Assembly (NCBI GenBank): GCA_947069175.1 | Contig: CAMTDV010000003.1 | Span: forward strand, 28,918,853-28,982,852 | Source of the DNA: Scalesia atractyloides | Lineage: Eukaryota; Streptophyta; Magnoliopsida; Asterales; Asteraceae | DNA length: 64,000 nt | Direction of reading: 5' to 3' | Shown: in pieces, positions 55,274-64,000 of the stretch | Position numbering within the stretch: the stretch's first letter is position 1 | How the letters are laid out: every line of letters begins with the position of its first letter | Notes under the pieces: generated by a model | The model's input: the letters and a program-made list of their open reading frames with translations, nothing else | Database searches by the model: none | What the model was told of the DNA's origin: nothing | Translations under genes and position numbers: made by a program

Positions 55274-56800
55274 ATCATGTGCAGATGCATTCTCAGCAGA
55301 TGTGTGACCATTTACTTCGATAACAGGAAGGGTAGGAGAGGCAGAGGCTGGGGTGAAACGGGTTGTAAAAGGAGTGAACCCAATGTCTGAAGGATCAAAC
55401 AATGGCTCTAATGGGGTGGATTCTGCAGGTTCGGATACTGGTTCAGCGATGTCAAAAGTGTTGAATACAATGTCTATGTCATAAAACCAATTTGGAGGGC
55501 TTCCAGTGTTAGTGGAGTTTCCTTCTTGAAAATCGACGTAGTACGATTCAATCACCATCTTTGTCCGTTTGTTGTAGACTCTATATGCCTTTTGAGAAGA
55601 TGAGTAGCCCATGAAGTAGCATACGTCACCTACCGCTTCAAACTTGATGAGATTATCTTCAGTGTTGAGAAGTGTACATGAGCATCCGAACGGTCTGAAG
55701 AAACGTATCAGAGGCTTCATTTTGAAAAGTAGTTCATAAGCTGTCTTTCCGTGAGGTTTGACAATGAGAACACGATTCAAAACGTAGCATGCTGTGTTGA
55801 CCGCTTCAGCATAGAAGATTATGGGAAGCTTGGAGTCGACAAGCATAGTTCTAGCAGCTTCAATGAGAGTTCTGTTCTTGTGTTCCGCTACCCCATTTTG
55901 CTGAGCGAAGAGTGAGACAGCTTCCATTCTGAAAAGCTTCATCCCTATGATTGAAAATGTAATCAAGCTGAAGGTGAAATCTGTAAGAAGCGACAACGGT
56001 ACAGAATTCAAGAATCATACGTTTGTCTCCTTCTGTGAAGAGAAAGGAATTCATCTTCAATACAGTGCTGCCAGAACTCCTGAGGAAATATACCCATGAA
56101 AACCTTGAGAAATCATTTGTAATTACCAAAAAATAATATCTTTTAGCTAAACTTTTAACACTTATAGGGCCGAAAAGATCCATGTGAAGTAATTACAGTG
56201 GGGCAGATATCGTATTCACTGCTTTGGACTTATGAGGCTTTTTATATTGCTTTCCCTGGGCATATGCGATGCATTTTTCTGAAAAAGGAAAATCTTTCAT
56301 AGGTAAACCTCTTACTAGATTTAATTTAGAAAGCTTATTTATGTTTTTAAAGTTCACATGCCCCAAACGCCTGTGCCACAACAGTGATTCCGATTCAGAT
56401 GCTCTTGAAATAAGACATGTCATTTGCTCATGTGATTTGGCATTTTTCATATTCAGCACATAGGTATTATTTTGACAGGGAGCTCTAAGCATGATCATTT
56501 CTGTAGGGACGGAGTATTCGGGTTTCAGGAATAAGCACTCCATGTCATTGAACAGCACCGAAATTCCTTTGTCACAGACTTGTGATACACTCATGAGATT
56601 GTAACACAACTCTGGAACATAGTTTACATTCTCCAGAGTGAGTGCTTCCGACACGACGTCCCGACGATCTTCCCTCCCTTTTCGTCTCCGGCAAAGGACA
56701 CGAAATCACCATCGATAACTCAAAAGTTTTTAAGTAGATCCTTTAAACCGGTCATATGCCTGGAGCATCCGCTGTCAACATGCCAGATATATTCCATGAG
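55274..56800 (-). pseudogene. protease and integrase of copia A
   Basis: Protease motif DSGCSRHMTG at about 56754-56790 (variant Cys for the usual Ala). The 56193-56654 frame holds VPELCYNLMSVSQVCDKG and LLWHRRLGHVNFKNINKL (GAG-pre-integrase). Integrase core pieces are MDLFGPISVKSL and NDFSRFSWVYFL (55860-56183), then a frame change and the catalytic-E region QQNGVAEHKNRTLIEAARTM in 55244-56011. The C-terminal part has YELLFKMKPLIRFFRPFGC. The linker reaches the gypsy-2 TSD at 55273. Confidence 0.9.
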
Positions 56801-56864
56801 CATCCGAAGCCATTTCTAGAGTTTATTTTGTTATACAACGACAACAACAAAAGATATGTACATG

Positions 56865-57910
56865 TTAGCTAGCTTTTTGAACCCAGACTTGCTTTACATT
56901 AGTTCTACCATGATTTTGAGCAAGAGAGTTTTCTTTTCTTTTCCAAAAACAAGTTGAATCAACTATGCATTTTACTGATTTCTTTAGATTGTCAAACTGA
57001 TCAATAAAACTCTTAACGAGATCTTGATTAGGTTTAGAAAATTTCTTGCTTTTGCAATGTTTCGTAGTATGTCCTAAATGACCACTGTGAAAGCATTGTT
57101 TGCAGTTCGAGCTTTTATTCCTGGGTGCTGAGTGCGAAGATGATGTATGTGATGAGAATCTGGAGCTGCTTGAGGAATTTGATGACGCAACATGGCTTGA
57201 ATCTTTGACTTTCTTCAATTTCTTGTCAGGATGATGTTTATCTTCAATGTCATCTTCAATGGGCTCACTGTCTGATGATGAGGTTGACTCTTGACTTTCA
57301 TTTGACATTTCTCCATCACTCTCTGAAGTTGTTGTGCTTGAATCATCTTTATTGCTTTCTTCAGTAAAGTCTTTATTAGTCTCTGATGTACCTGCAACTG
57401 ATGGAGCAATCTCGGGAATTTCCTCTATAAGGAACTTTTCAAATCTGTTTTTCTTCAAGTCTGGCACAAAGACAGGAGATTCAAGCATAACATTTTCATC
57501 ATTTAAAACAGAGTTGAAGTCATGACTCTCAACCTCAGCATGCACTTGGTTGTGAGTCTTAAGTGTAGGCGTAAGGCCATTGCAGTCATCTCAGATGTTC
57601 AATATTGGCATAAAGCCGTTACAATCATCCATCCTAGATAAACTATTACAGTTATCCTGAATAGAAATTCTGTTTGTCTTATTACAATTCCAGACGAACC
57701 AGTTAACTGTTGAATAACTGTCGCATCATTAATCGATTCCTATTTTTGAACCTCCACAATCATCTTCCTCATTGCACACATCTTCTTGACCCTCACACAG
57801 ATCTGCATTGCTTTCAGACATGTTAGTATTGTTTTGCGGTTTGTAAAAAGCATTTTGATCCAAAAGATCATTTTTATCGATTAAGTCATTTTTAGGATGA
57901 GGAGATGGCA
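56865..57910 (-). pseudogene. gag C-terminal part of copia A with atypical second zinc motif
   Basis: An acidic S/T/E-rich region (EESNKDDSSTTTSESDGEMS) leads to CKQCFHSGHLGHTTKHC near 57060-57110. This Cys/His motif has three extra residues before the last Cys compared with the canonical knuckle. Upstream, 57729-57911 reads PSPHPKNDLIDKNDLLDQN. It is interrupted by stops at about 57580-57730. Confidence 0.75.
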
Positions 57911-58015
57911 TAGGGATATAATTTTTGTTGTGCGGAGGAGGAAATAATTTTCTTTCGTTTCTGAATTTATCCTTATATCCAATTCCATCCTTTATGAATG
58001 TCGGTCATTGGCAGT

Positions 58016-58792
58016 TTACAATATCAACCAGTGCTTTTTGACTAATTTCCATTTATCAATAATGATTTGCAATTTGTTATTTTTGTTTTTTGATTTTTCT
58101 AGTTTTTCGGTCAAATCGTTTATGATAAAATCCTTTCTGAAAACAAATTCTTTTAAAGTATGCATTTCTGTTATGGTTGAATTCAACTTTCGCTGATATG
58201 CAGCTTCATTTTCTTTTAGTTCTTGATTAATTTTCAAAATCTTTTCTTTTTCTTTAATTATGTCATGGTTGAGAGATTTGTAGTGTGCCACGACGTTCAA
58301 ACATGGTTTGGAGCAGAGCTTCAATTTAAGTTCATATGGTATGCTATTTACCAAATCCTTATCCTCAGTTTCTGACTTCATGGCGGTGGTAGAAGTTCCA
58401 ACTGCTTCATTTTTGCTGCTACTGATGGCTTCTTGAACTGCAGGTTTCGACTCATTCATCTCAGCTTTTTGTTTTCCCTTCTCTGAAGTTTGTTCAGTAG
58501 GATTGATGATGCTTTTCAGACTGTCATCTTTTGGAATCTTGGCGGTTTGCTTTTCAACACAATTTGAAGCAGACGTGACAGAAACAGTGGAGATGTTTGC
58601 CATGAGGGCTTTGTTAACTTCACCTTTAGCCTTAGCTATTTCCTCTGACCAGTCATAATCTTCCCCAACTAAAGACTTTTGGTTATTTTCAGCAATACTG
58701 TCACTCCCTTCAATAGCCACCGGCCTTCTTGTCTGGTTGAGTTCGGCATTCTCGTACTTCAGCAACGGGCACTCCCTCTTGAAATGGCCCAA
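58016..58792 (-). pseudogene. gag central part of copia A: first zinc knuckle and coiled region
   Basis: It begins in the knuckle C-terminus (GHFKRECPLL; the preceding CYNCKK is readable at about 58800). Then come EDYDWSEEIAKAKGEVNKALMANIS, a Ser/Lys linker and a long heptad-like coiled segment (KEKEKILKINQELKENEAAY, DLTEKLEKSKNKNNKLQ). It is one open frame of 258 residues. Confidence 0.8.
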
Positions 58793-58848
58793 TTTTTTGC
58801 AATTGTAACATCTCAGCTTGGACTTGTCAAATCCAGCTTTTCCGAGAG

Positions 58849-59520
58849 CTAGCGTTTTCCTGTTTTATCTTGGAATTTCTTCAATCGAAGAGTGATCATT
58901 GCCATCTGCCACTTCAAATCCATCTCCTCCATGTCGTCAGGATCCACTTGATACATGTCCTCAGCTATGAGGAAATCTCTCTTCAACTCTCTTAACATGA
59001 GAGCCTCATAGCTGCTTAAGAAGGTGTTAAACAGAGTGACATGTTCTATGGATATTTTAAGTTCTTGAGCGTCGCTGGCAACGTTAGTCTTCTCGGAGGA
59101 TGACGAGGCCTTCACAGAGGTTACGGGAGAGTTGGGATAAGATTCGACAGCACTTTGTGGATTCAATCCACATGAGGTGTTGGGAGCAAGAAACGCCATA
59201 TTCTTGGGAGCCGAGGTTGCAGCAGCTGACTGAGTAAGCTTCTGTGAATACCCAGTTTGGTTCATTTCTATCTTAACAATGTCCATTTCAAAGGCTTTCA
59301 GAGTGTTGATCAGTTCCGAGAGTGTGACAGGAGTTGTGCTGGTCAAGAAAGCTCTCTTAATCATCATGCACTGAAGGCTCCATTCTTTAGGGAGAGAATC
59401 TAGTAGCTTCTTAATTGATGCATAATTTGCAACAGGATTTCCCGCTTTCTTCATTTTAGTCAGCACTCCCAGAAATCGACTGATGTGGTCGGATAAGCTT
59501 TCGCCACGAACAAATACTCC
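58849..59520 (-). pseudogene. gag N-terminal remnant of copia A
   Basis: A frame of 205 residues with LTKMKKAGNPVANYASIKKLLDSLPKEW, DIVKIEMNQTGYSQKL and DPDDMEEMDLKWQMAMITLRLKKF, typical of the copia gag (UBN2-type) C-terminal half. The homology starts at about 59520; 59521-59767 to the PBS is non-coding, so the gag N-terminus appears to have been deleted. Confidence 0.78.
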
Positions 59521-59767
59521 CAGAAGGGTTTTAGTACGAACAAAAACCCTCTAATCACCCAAAAACGACTAAGAATTCATGTTTCTAACACAAAAATGAC
59601 CAAAATGTTTACCAAACCATTGATTAACAACAACCCAATGATTAAACACACCAGATCAAGCCATTTTAAGTCCAAAATTTTGAAAAACTTTGAAACTTTG
59701 AAAACTTTTGAAAAACCTTCAAAACTTGAAGAATCTTAACAAAACATCAAACAATCAAGAGCACAAA

Positions 59768-59780
59768 GACTCTGATACCA
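59768..59780 (-). other. primer binding site of copia A
   Basis: Minus-strand TGGTATCAGAGTC, three bases inside the 5' LTR, is complementary to the 3' end of initiator tRNA-Met. Confidence 0.88.
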
Positions 59781-59783
59781 AAT

Positions 59784-60237
59784 TGTGAGTCCCAAAACAG
59801 ATTCGGATCATAGTGGTTAATAGTTATCATCCAAATAACTATACATTAGTTGTTTGAATGTGTAAAAGTTAAGAAAAACCTAACCATGAAGATGAAGATT
59901 CTAGAATGGATCAAACAACAAGTGTTGTATATGAAATCCCAAAAAGATGTAAAAAAAAAACACCTGGATATTCAGATTAAGAACAATAACAAGAATCACA
60001 ACACAAGAGAATCACCAAAATCTGTCCAAGAAGCATGGACAAGAAAATTCATTGAACAACATATATATACTGATCTGGCTACCCAGCGTATTTATTAAAT
60101 ACGCTGGGAATATAAATACACTGCCTTGTTCTAAGTTTCACATGTTTGCACTTTTGACCCTTCTAGTTTAACAAACTATTACAAACCAGCTCAAACTACT
60201 AATACTCAAGTACCAACGGTCTCACAAAGTCCAAACA
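59784..60237 (-). repeat. 5' LTR of copia A
   Basis: It runs from TGTGAGTCCC to AAGTCCAAACA. TATA (60061-60070, minus strand) is followed upstream by a perfect 27-bp inverted repeat at 60082-60108 (arms CCCAGCGTATTTA/TAAATACGCTGGG) and AATATAAATAC. CATAC follows at 60238-60242 as the right TSD. Confidence 0.94.
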
Positions 60238-60242
60238 CATAC

Positions 60243-60905
60243 CCCCACAGTCAAGGTATGCACAAAAATTCATCGTAGTAGGTGAGTATACCGAAATTCA
60301 TCCTTTTTGATGTACAACGTTAGATAACTAGTGATCAGGTCAGTACTTCCGTACCACAAAGAGACCAATATCCAACGAGGGATAGGGAAAATACCAAATT
60401 TTGGTATGAATAATGCAATTTGCACATTTGAATGACTCTCTAGGAGAGCTTCTTCAATTTTGGGATTTGGCATTTTAGCTCTTTTAAGATATCCTAGTTG
60501 TGCCAGGTCAGCATATATCTGGATGCAGCAAAAGGACAACCTTGATACCCCGGATGAAATAACGGTATAAAGACCTAAAACCTCAGATTTTGGCAATCTA
60601 TCAATGCAAGATTTAAGGTTATAAAACAATACGCCACTGATATGTTACCCACTCATACACAGTTTATTATATGTGTATCACAAAGGTAAGTTAATTATTT
60701 TCATGTTTTTTGCCTACTGATACATCATATGATGAAGCTGCTATCACACTTAAGCAATTTAGTTTTAATTTCAGTGTGACAGTCTAACTTGCTGATGTAC
60801 TATCATTTCTTCTTTTTCACACAGTGAAAACTCAATTTTGATTTTCTATTTTTTTTATGTTTTTGATTTTTGAAAAGCAGTAAATTATTTACAAAATTCT
60901 TATGG
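60243..60905 (-). other. pol-proximal spacer of copia E
   Basis: Non-coding; aligned by eye with the copia A spacer at 41320-41900. It is the continuation of 36226-37075. Confidence 0.7.
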
Positions 60906-60913
60906 AAAACTGG

Positions 60914-62260
60914 TTATTCAGGATTCCTCATCCCGTTGAGTTCGACTAAATGTTCAAAACAAGCCCTGTCAAATGCTTTTGTGTAAAGATCTGCCAGGTT
61001 ATCAAGTGTGTCGATTGGATGCAGTTCAATTAATTTCTTTTTAGCACAATCCCGTATAAAATGATGACGAATGTCAATATGTTTTGTGCGACTGTGTTTT
61101 ACGAGATTGTTGGTGATTGAAATAGTGGCACTATTGTCTATCATAATAGGAGTACGAGTGAAATTCAAACCATAATTGCGCATCTGTTGTTGGATCCAGA
61201 GAACCTGAGGAGCAATAGCTACCCACAGCAATATATTCACCTTCACACGTCGAGGTAGACACGCAAGACTGCTTCTTGCATTGCTATGACACGAGCCTCC
61301 CTCCTAAGAACTGAGAACCACCTGTGGTAGACTTCCTTGTTGATTTGCATCCTCAAAAGTCCGAATCAGTGAAAGCAACAAACTTCAAATCACTCGCAGC
61401 TAGATACCATAACCCAAGTTTAGGTTTCCCCTTCATGTGTGACTCTTTTGGATTCGCTTGATATCTGGCACGAAGACATACTACGAACATGATGTCTGGT
61501 CTTGAAGCAGTCAAGTACATCAGAGAACCAATCATTGCCCTGTATTGAGTTGGATCAACATCCTCCACACTCTCATGATCTGGACCACGATTGTGATTCT
61601 CGCAGATAGGTGTATTTAAAGTAGCGCAATCTTCCATTTTGAAACAAGACAAAATGTCGTACACATACTTCGTCTGATGTATAAACATCCCATCCGTCTT
61701 TTATTCAACTTGTAAACCCAAAAAGTAGGATAATTCACCCATCACACTCATCTCAAACTTGCTCTTCATTACCTCCTCGAAATCATGACACATGTTCTCA
61801 TCAGATGACCCAAAAATGATGTCATCTACGTATACCTGTACCCGCAGAAAGTCTTCCTTCTTCCTTTTAATGAAAAGTGTACTGTCAATCTGACCTCTTT
61901 CGAAACCATTCTTTAAAAAATGTGCTGACAGTGTCTCATACCACGCCCTAGGTGCCTGATGCAATCCATACAATGCTTTATCAAGTCGATAGACTCGATC
62001 TGGATAATCTGGATCAGTAAACCCATCTGGTTGTGAGACATACACCACTTCTTGGACTTTCCTGTAAAGAAACACACTCTTCACGTCAAGTTGGAAAACT
62101 TTGAATCCCTTGAATGAAGCAAAAGCTAGGAACAAACGAATTGCTTCCAACCTTGCTACTGGTGCAAACACTTCATTGTAATCAATCCCTTCTTGCTGAT
62201 TGAACCCTTTCACTACCAACCGAGCCTTATTCCTAATCACGATCCCTTGGTCGTCTTTCT
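60914..62260 (-). pseudogene. reverse transcriptase-RNase H of copia E, nearly open
   Basis: 62240-61701 is an open RT N-terminal frame: IRNKARLVVKGFNQQEGIDYNEVFAPVARLEAIR, FQLDVKSVFLY, LYGLHQAPRAWYETL, VQVYVDDIIFGSSDEN and MGELSYFLGLQVE. A single stop separates it from MFIHQTKYVYDIL and MIGSLMYLTASRPDIMF (61353-61688). A deletion removes part of the conserved YLKG region (ESHMKGKPKLGLWY). RNase H continues after a break as WIQQQMRNYGLNF and MIDNSATISITNNLVKHSRTKHIDIRHHFI, ending at 60914. Confidence 0.9.
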
Positions 62261-63303
62261 TTCACTTAAACACCCACTTAGTGCCTATTTCCTTATCTCC
62301 TTCAGGCAAGTCAACTAGCTCCCAAACTTTCAACTTCTTGAACTCAGCTAGTTCCTCTTGCACAGCTTCAACCCAACAATTATCTTTTAGAGCCATATGA
62401 ACATGCTTCAGCTCCTCTTGGGTAATAAAGCAGCTATACAAGAACTCATGAATCAACCCAGTCTTCTTAATCGAAGTAAACAAACGAGAACCTTCGAGCA
62501 CACCTCTTCTGGTCAGAACACCTGTAGCAGCAACACCAATGATGTTTGCAACTGGATGATCTCTGTTTACATGTGTGGTAGCAATGGTGTCAACAACTAG
62601 ATTATCTCCCAGATTAGATACAACCTCCCCCTGAATGTTAGCATTAGCAAACGGATTAGTGAAATCCTCCCCCTGAATAGGTTCGGACCCATTATCACTG
62701 GAGTCCTCTGGAGTTGCTCTGCAAGAAGTTTCTGGAGCATCTGTCATCGATATGCTCGATCTAGGCATGAAGTCACACTCTCCATCTTCATTGATCACAG
62801 ATTGGATCACTTGAGACTCATCTGCATTAGAAAAATTAGGAATATTAAATAATTTAAAAACACTGTCATAATCATATAATATAGGAGGACCACTCGTTGA
62901 TTGTTGAGGTGAATAACTAGTGATTTCCATGTTAAACACCACCTCAATTTTACCAGTTTTTAGAGTACAAACCCTTTTATTCGGTGTTCAAGGCATATAG
63001 CCTAGAAAGTAACCCTAATCAGCTACCTCACCAAATTTTTGCTTATCTTTATTTCGAACAATGGTGCAGGGTAATCCAAATGGTTCAAAGCCTTTTAAGT
63101 TTGGTTTTCGGTTAAACAATAGTTCGATACATATTTTGTTAAACCGTTTAACCATCAAAACTTTGTCAGGACATAACAAGCTGTGTTCACAGCTTCTCCC
63201 CAGAAAAGAACTGGAAGCTTTGAATCAGAAAGCATAGTTCTTGCGGCTTCAATCAACGTCCTGTTTTTCCTCTCAGCGACTCCATTATGTTGAGCTGTAT
63301 GAT
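62261..63303 (-). pseudogene. integrase end and integrase-RT linker of copia E
   Basis: 62262-62942 is one open 226-residue frame covering the linker (CDFMPRSSISMTDAPETSCR) and the RT entry (LKVWELVDLPEGDKEIGTKW), with a stop before KKDDQG. Above it, frame-broken integrase is readable at 63150-63303, with QHNGVAERKNRTLIEAARTM next to the break. Homology ends abruptly at about 63303. Confidence 0.85.
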
Positions 63304-64000
63304 TAAAAGGGGTTATACCTTTAAAATTTGATTATTCTTGATAGTCCTAGTAGTATTTCATGTTATGTGTGTTCTAAGGTGTATTCTTGCTGTGAAAATG
63401 AAATAAAAAAAGAAAAAAACGCATTTTTATAAGCCTTAACGACCATTGGAAGGTTATGGAAGGTTCTAGGCCCCTTTGACTTGGTTAAAGGCAGCCCTTG
63501 GCCCTTTTGGATCAGTATTAGGTGTGTTTTTATGTTTAGGTTCATTTTCGGGTCGTAAACGCGTCCTAGGTGCACCAAATTGACTCTTTTATGCGCGTTT
63601 TTGCGCGTTTCTTTACGTTTTTGAAAACCGCACCCGCCTACAACGAAACCCGAACACTGATCGGAGTTTCACGCCCCGATCAAAGATAAAAATTTATAAT
63701 CCCAAATTACCCTTAACAATGTATTAGTGGTAATAAGGGGTCGAACAACGAATATTTTGTAGTTTGCGTGCGAACAAGATTGATTTTAACAAATTGTCAT
63801 AATTTATGAAGCTTGCTAATATTTCGATTACTTTTATGTGTTTGAAAAATATGTCGGAATGCTCCGACCAAGTTGATTTTTATTACTTAACTACTAGGAA
63901 ATTAAATGATTATATTAAAACTTAATTAACTATTTTGAGACAATAGTTTAGAACAAGTTTCACACCCGGTTTGGTAATGTAAATCCTAGGATTCCTACAC
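63304..64000. other. unassigned repeat-like sequence at the window end
   Basis: No coding signal. It contains GGTAATAAGGGGTCGAACAA, reminiscent of non-coding regions of other plant gypsy elements, and GCGCGTTTTTGCGCG near 63594. It begins exactly where copia E integrase ends, so it may be another insertion into E or the DNA flanking a truncation. Confidence 0.35.

Larger units (their letters stand above)
37076..60237 (-). mobile_element. Ty1/copia SIRE-type element A, containing gypsy-2
   Basis: LTRs 37076-37524 and 59784-60237 with TSD CATAC on both sides. Minus-strand order: 5' LTR, PBS, gag, protease, integrase, [gypsy-2 at 43862-55268], RT, RNase H, spacer, internal promoter, intron, accessory ORF, PPT, 3' LTR. 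The LTRs differ at roughly 6 percent plus several small gaps by eye, so A is younger than B and older than gypsy-2. This agrees with the nesting order. Confidence 0.94.
35747..63303 (-). mobile_element. Ty1/copia element E, 5'-truncated and split by copia A
   Basis: The 3' LTR, PPT and 3' spacer lie at 35747-37075; the rest of the spacer and pol lie at 60238-63303. Between them sits copia A with TSD CATAC (37071-37075, 60238-60242). Removing A rejoins a spacer stretch that copia A also has uninterrupted at 41311-41350 (GTCCCAC.TCAGGAC.TAC then GGTATGC). E has no accessory ORF and no palindromic promoter unit. Gag, protease and most of integrase are missing beyond 63303. Confidence 0.88.

Overview
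The window is plant nuclear repeat DNA with no recognisable low-copy host gene. Nearly all of it is LTR retrotransposons and their remains, several nested. The protein types (SIRE-type Ty1/copia polyproteins with a long accessory ORF after pol, and a Tekay/Del-like Ty3/gypsy chromovirus with LTRs of about 3 kb) resemble retroelements I know from Asteraceae such as Tanacetum, Chrysanthemum and Artemisia. That assignment comes from recognition, not a search.

Layout. 1-7887: 3' part of a plus-strand Ty3/gypsy element (gypsy-1) with gag-pol broken by one stop and a 3.2-kb 3' LTR. 8043-18821: minus-strand Ty1/copia element B, complete with two LTRs, primer binding site (PBS), polypurine tract (PPT) and TTGAT target-site duplication (TSD), but decayed and lacking most of gag. 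18822-20432: unassigned non-coding DNA. 20433-31739 and 34874-35215: minus-strand copia element C without a 5' LTR, its gag split by a 3.1-kb LTR-like block (31740-34873). 35747-37075 and 60238-63303: copia element E, which has no accessory ORF and is 5'-truncated. Copia element A (37076-60237, TSD CATAC) is inserted in E, and a complete Ty3/gypsy element (gypsy-2, 43862-55268, TSD GAATC) is inserted in A. 63304-64000: unassigned AT-rich repeat-like sequence.

Most interesting signals. (1) Copia A, B and C each carry a separate gene-like unit downstream of pol: short-palindrome array, TATA box (not clear in C), short leader, 0.4-0.6-kb candidate intron, then a long accessory ORF. The palindromes recur at the same three places in each element (LTR U3, upstream of the internal TATA position, and inside the intron). 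B and C share one motif (CACTTCGTACGAAGTG), while A uses an unrelated one built on TACGC(T/C)GG. This suggests a cognate factor-motif system, possibly self-regulation or VANC-like anti-silencing. (2) The gypsy LTRs hold a conserved splice-signal-bounded block of about 0.7 kb containing five tandem hairpins with compensatory variation. Two further hairpins nearby keep their arms while the loops change. (3) Gypsy-2 has an extra coiled-coil/acidic ORF between PBS and gag, and a candidate 80-nt intron near the gag start.

How the parts work together. In each element one LTR drives a genomic RNA. Gag packages it, and the pol-encoded protease, integrase, reverse transcriptase and RNase H copy and insert it, primed at a PBS complementary to initiator tRNA-Met. 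All copies here carry stops, frameshifts or deletions. Gypsy-2 is the youngest: its two LTRs differ at about 30 substitutions and 2 single-base gaps over about 2.7 kb, counted by eye. All alignments and motif comparisons here were done by eye.
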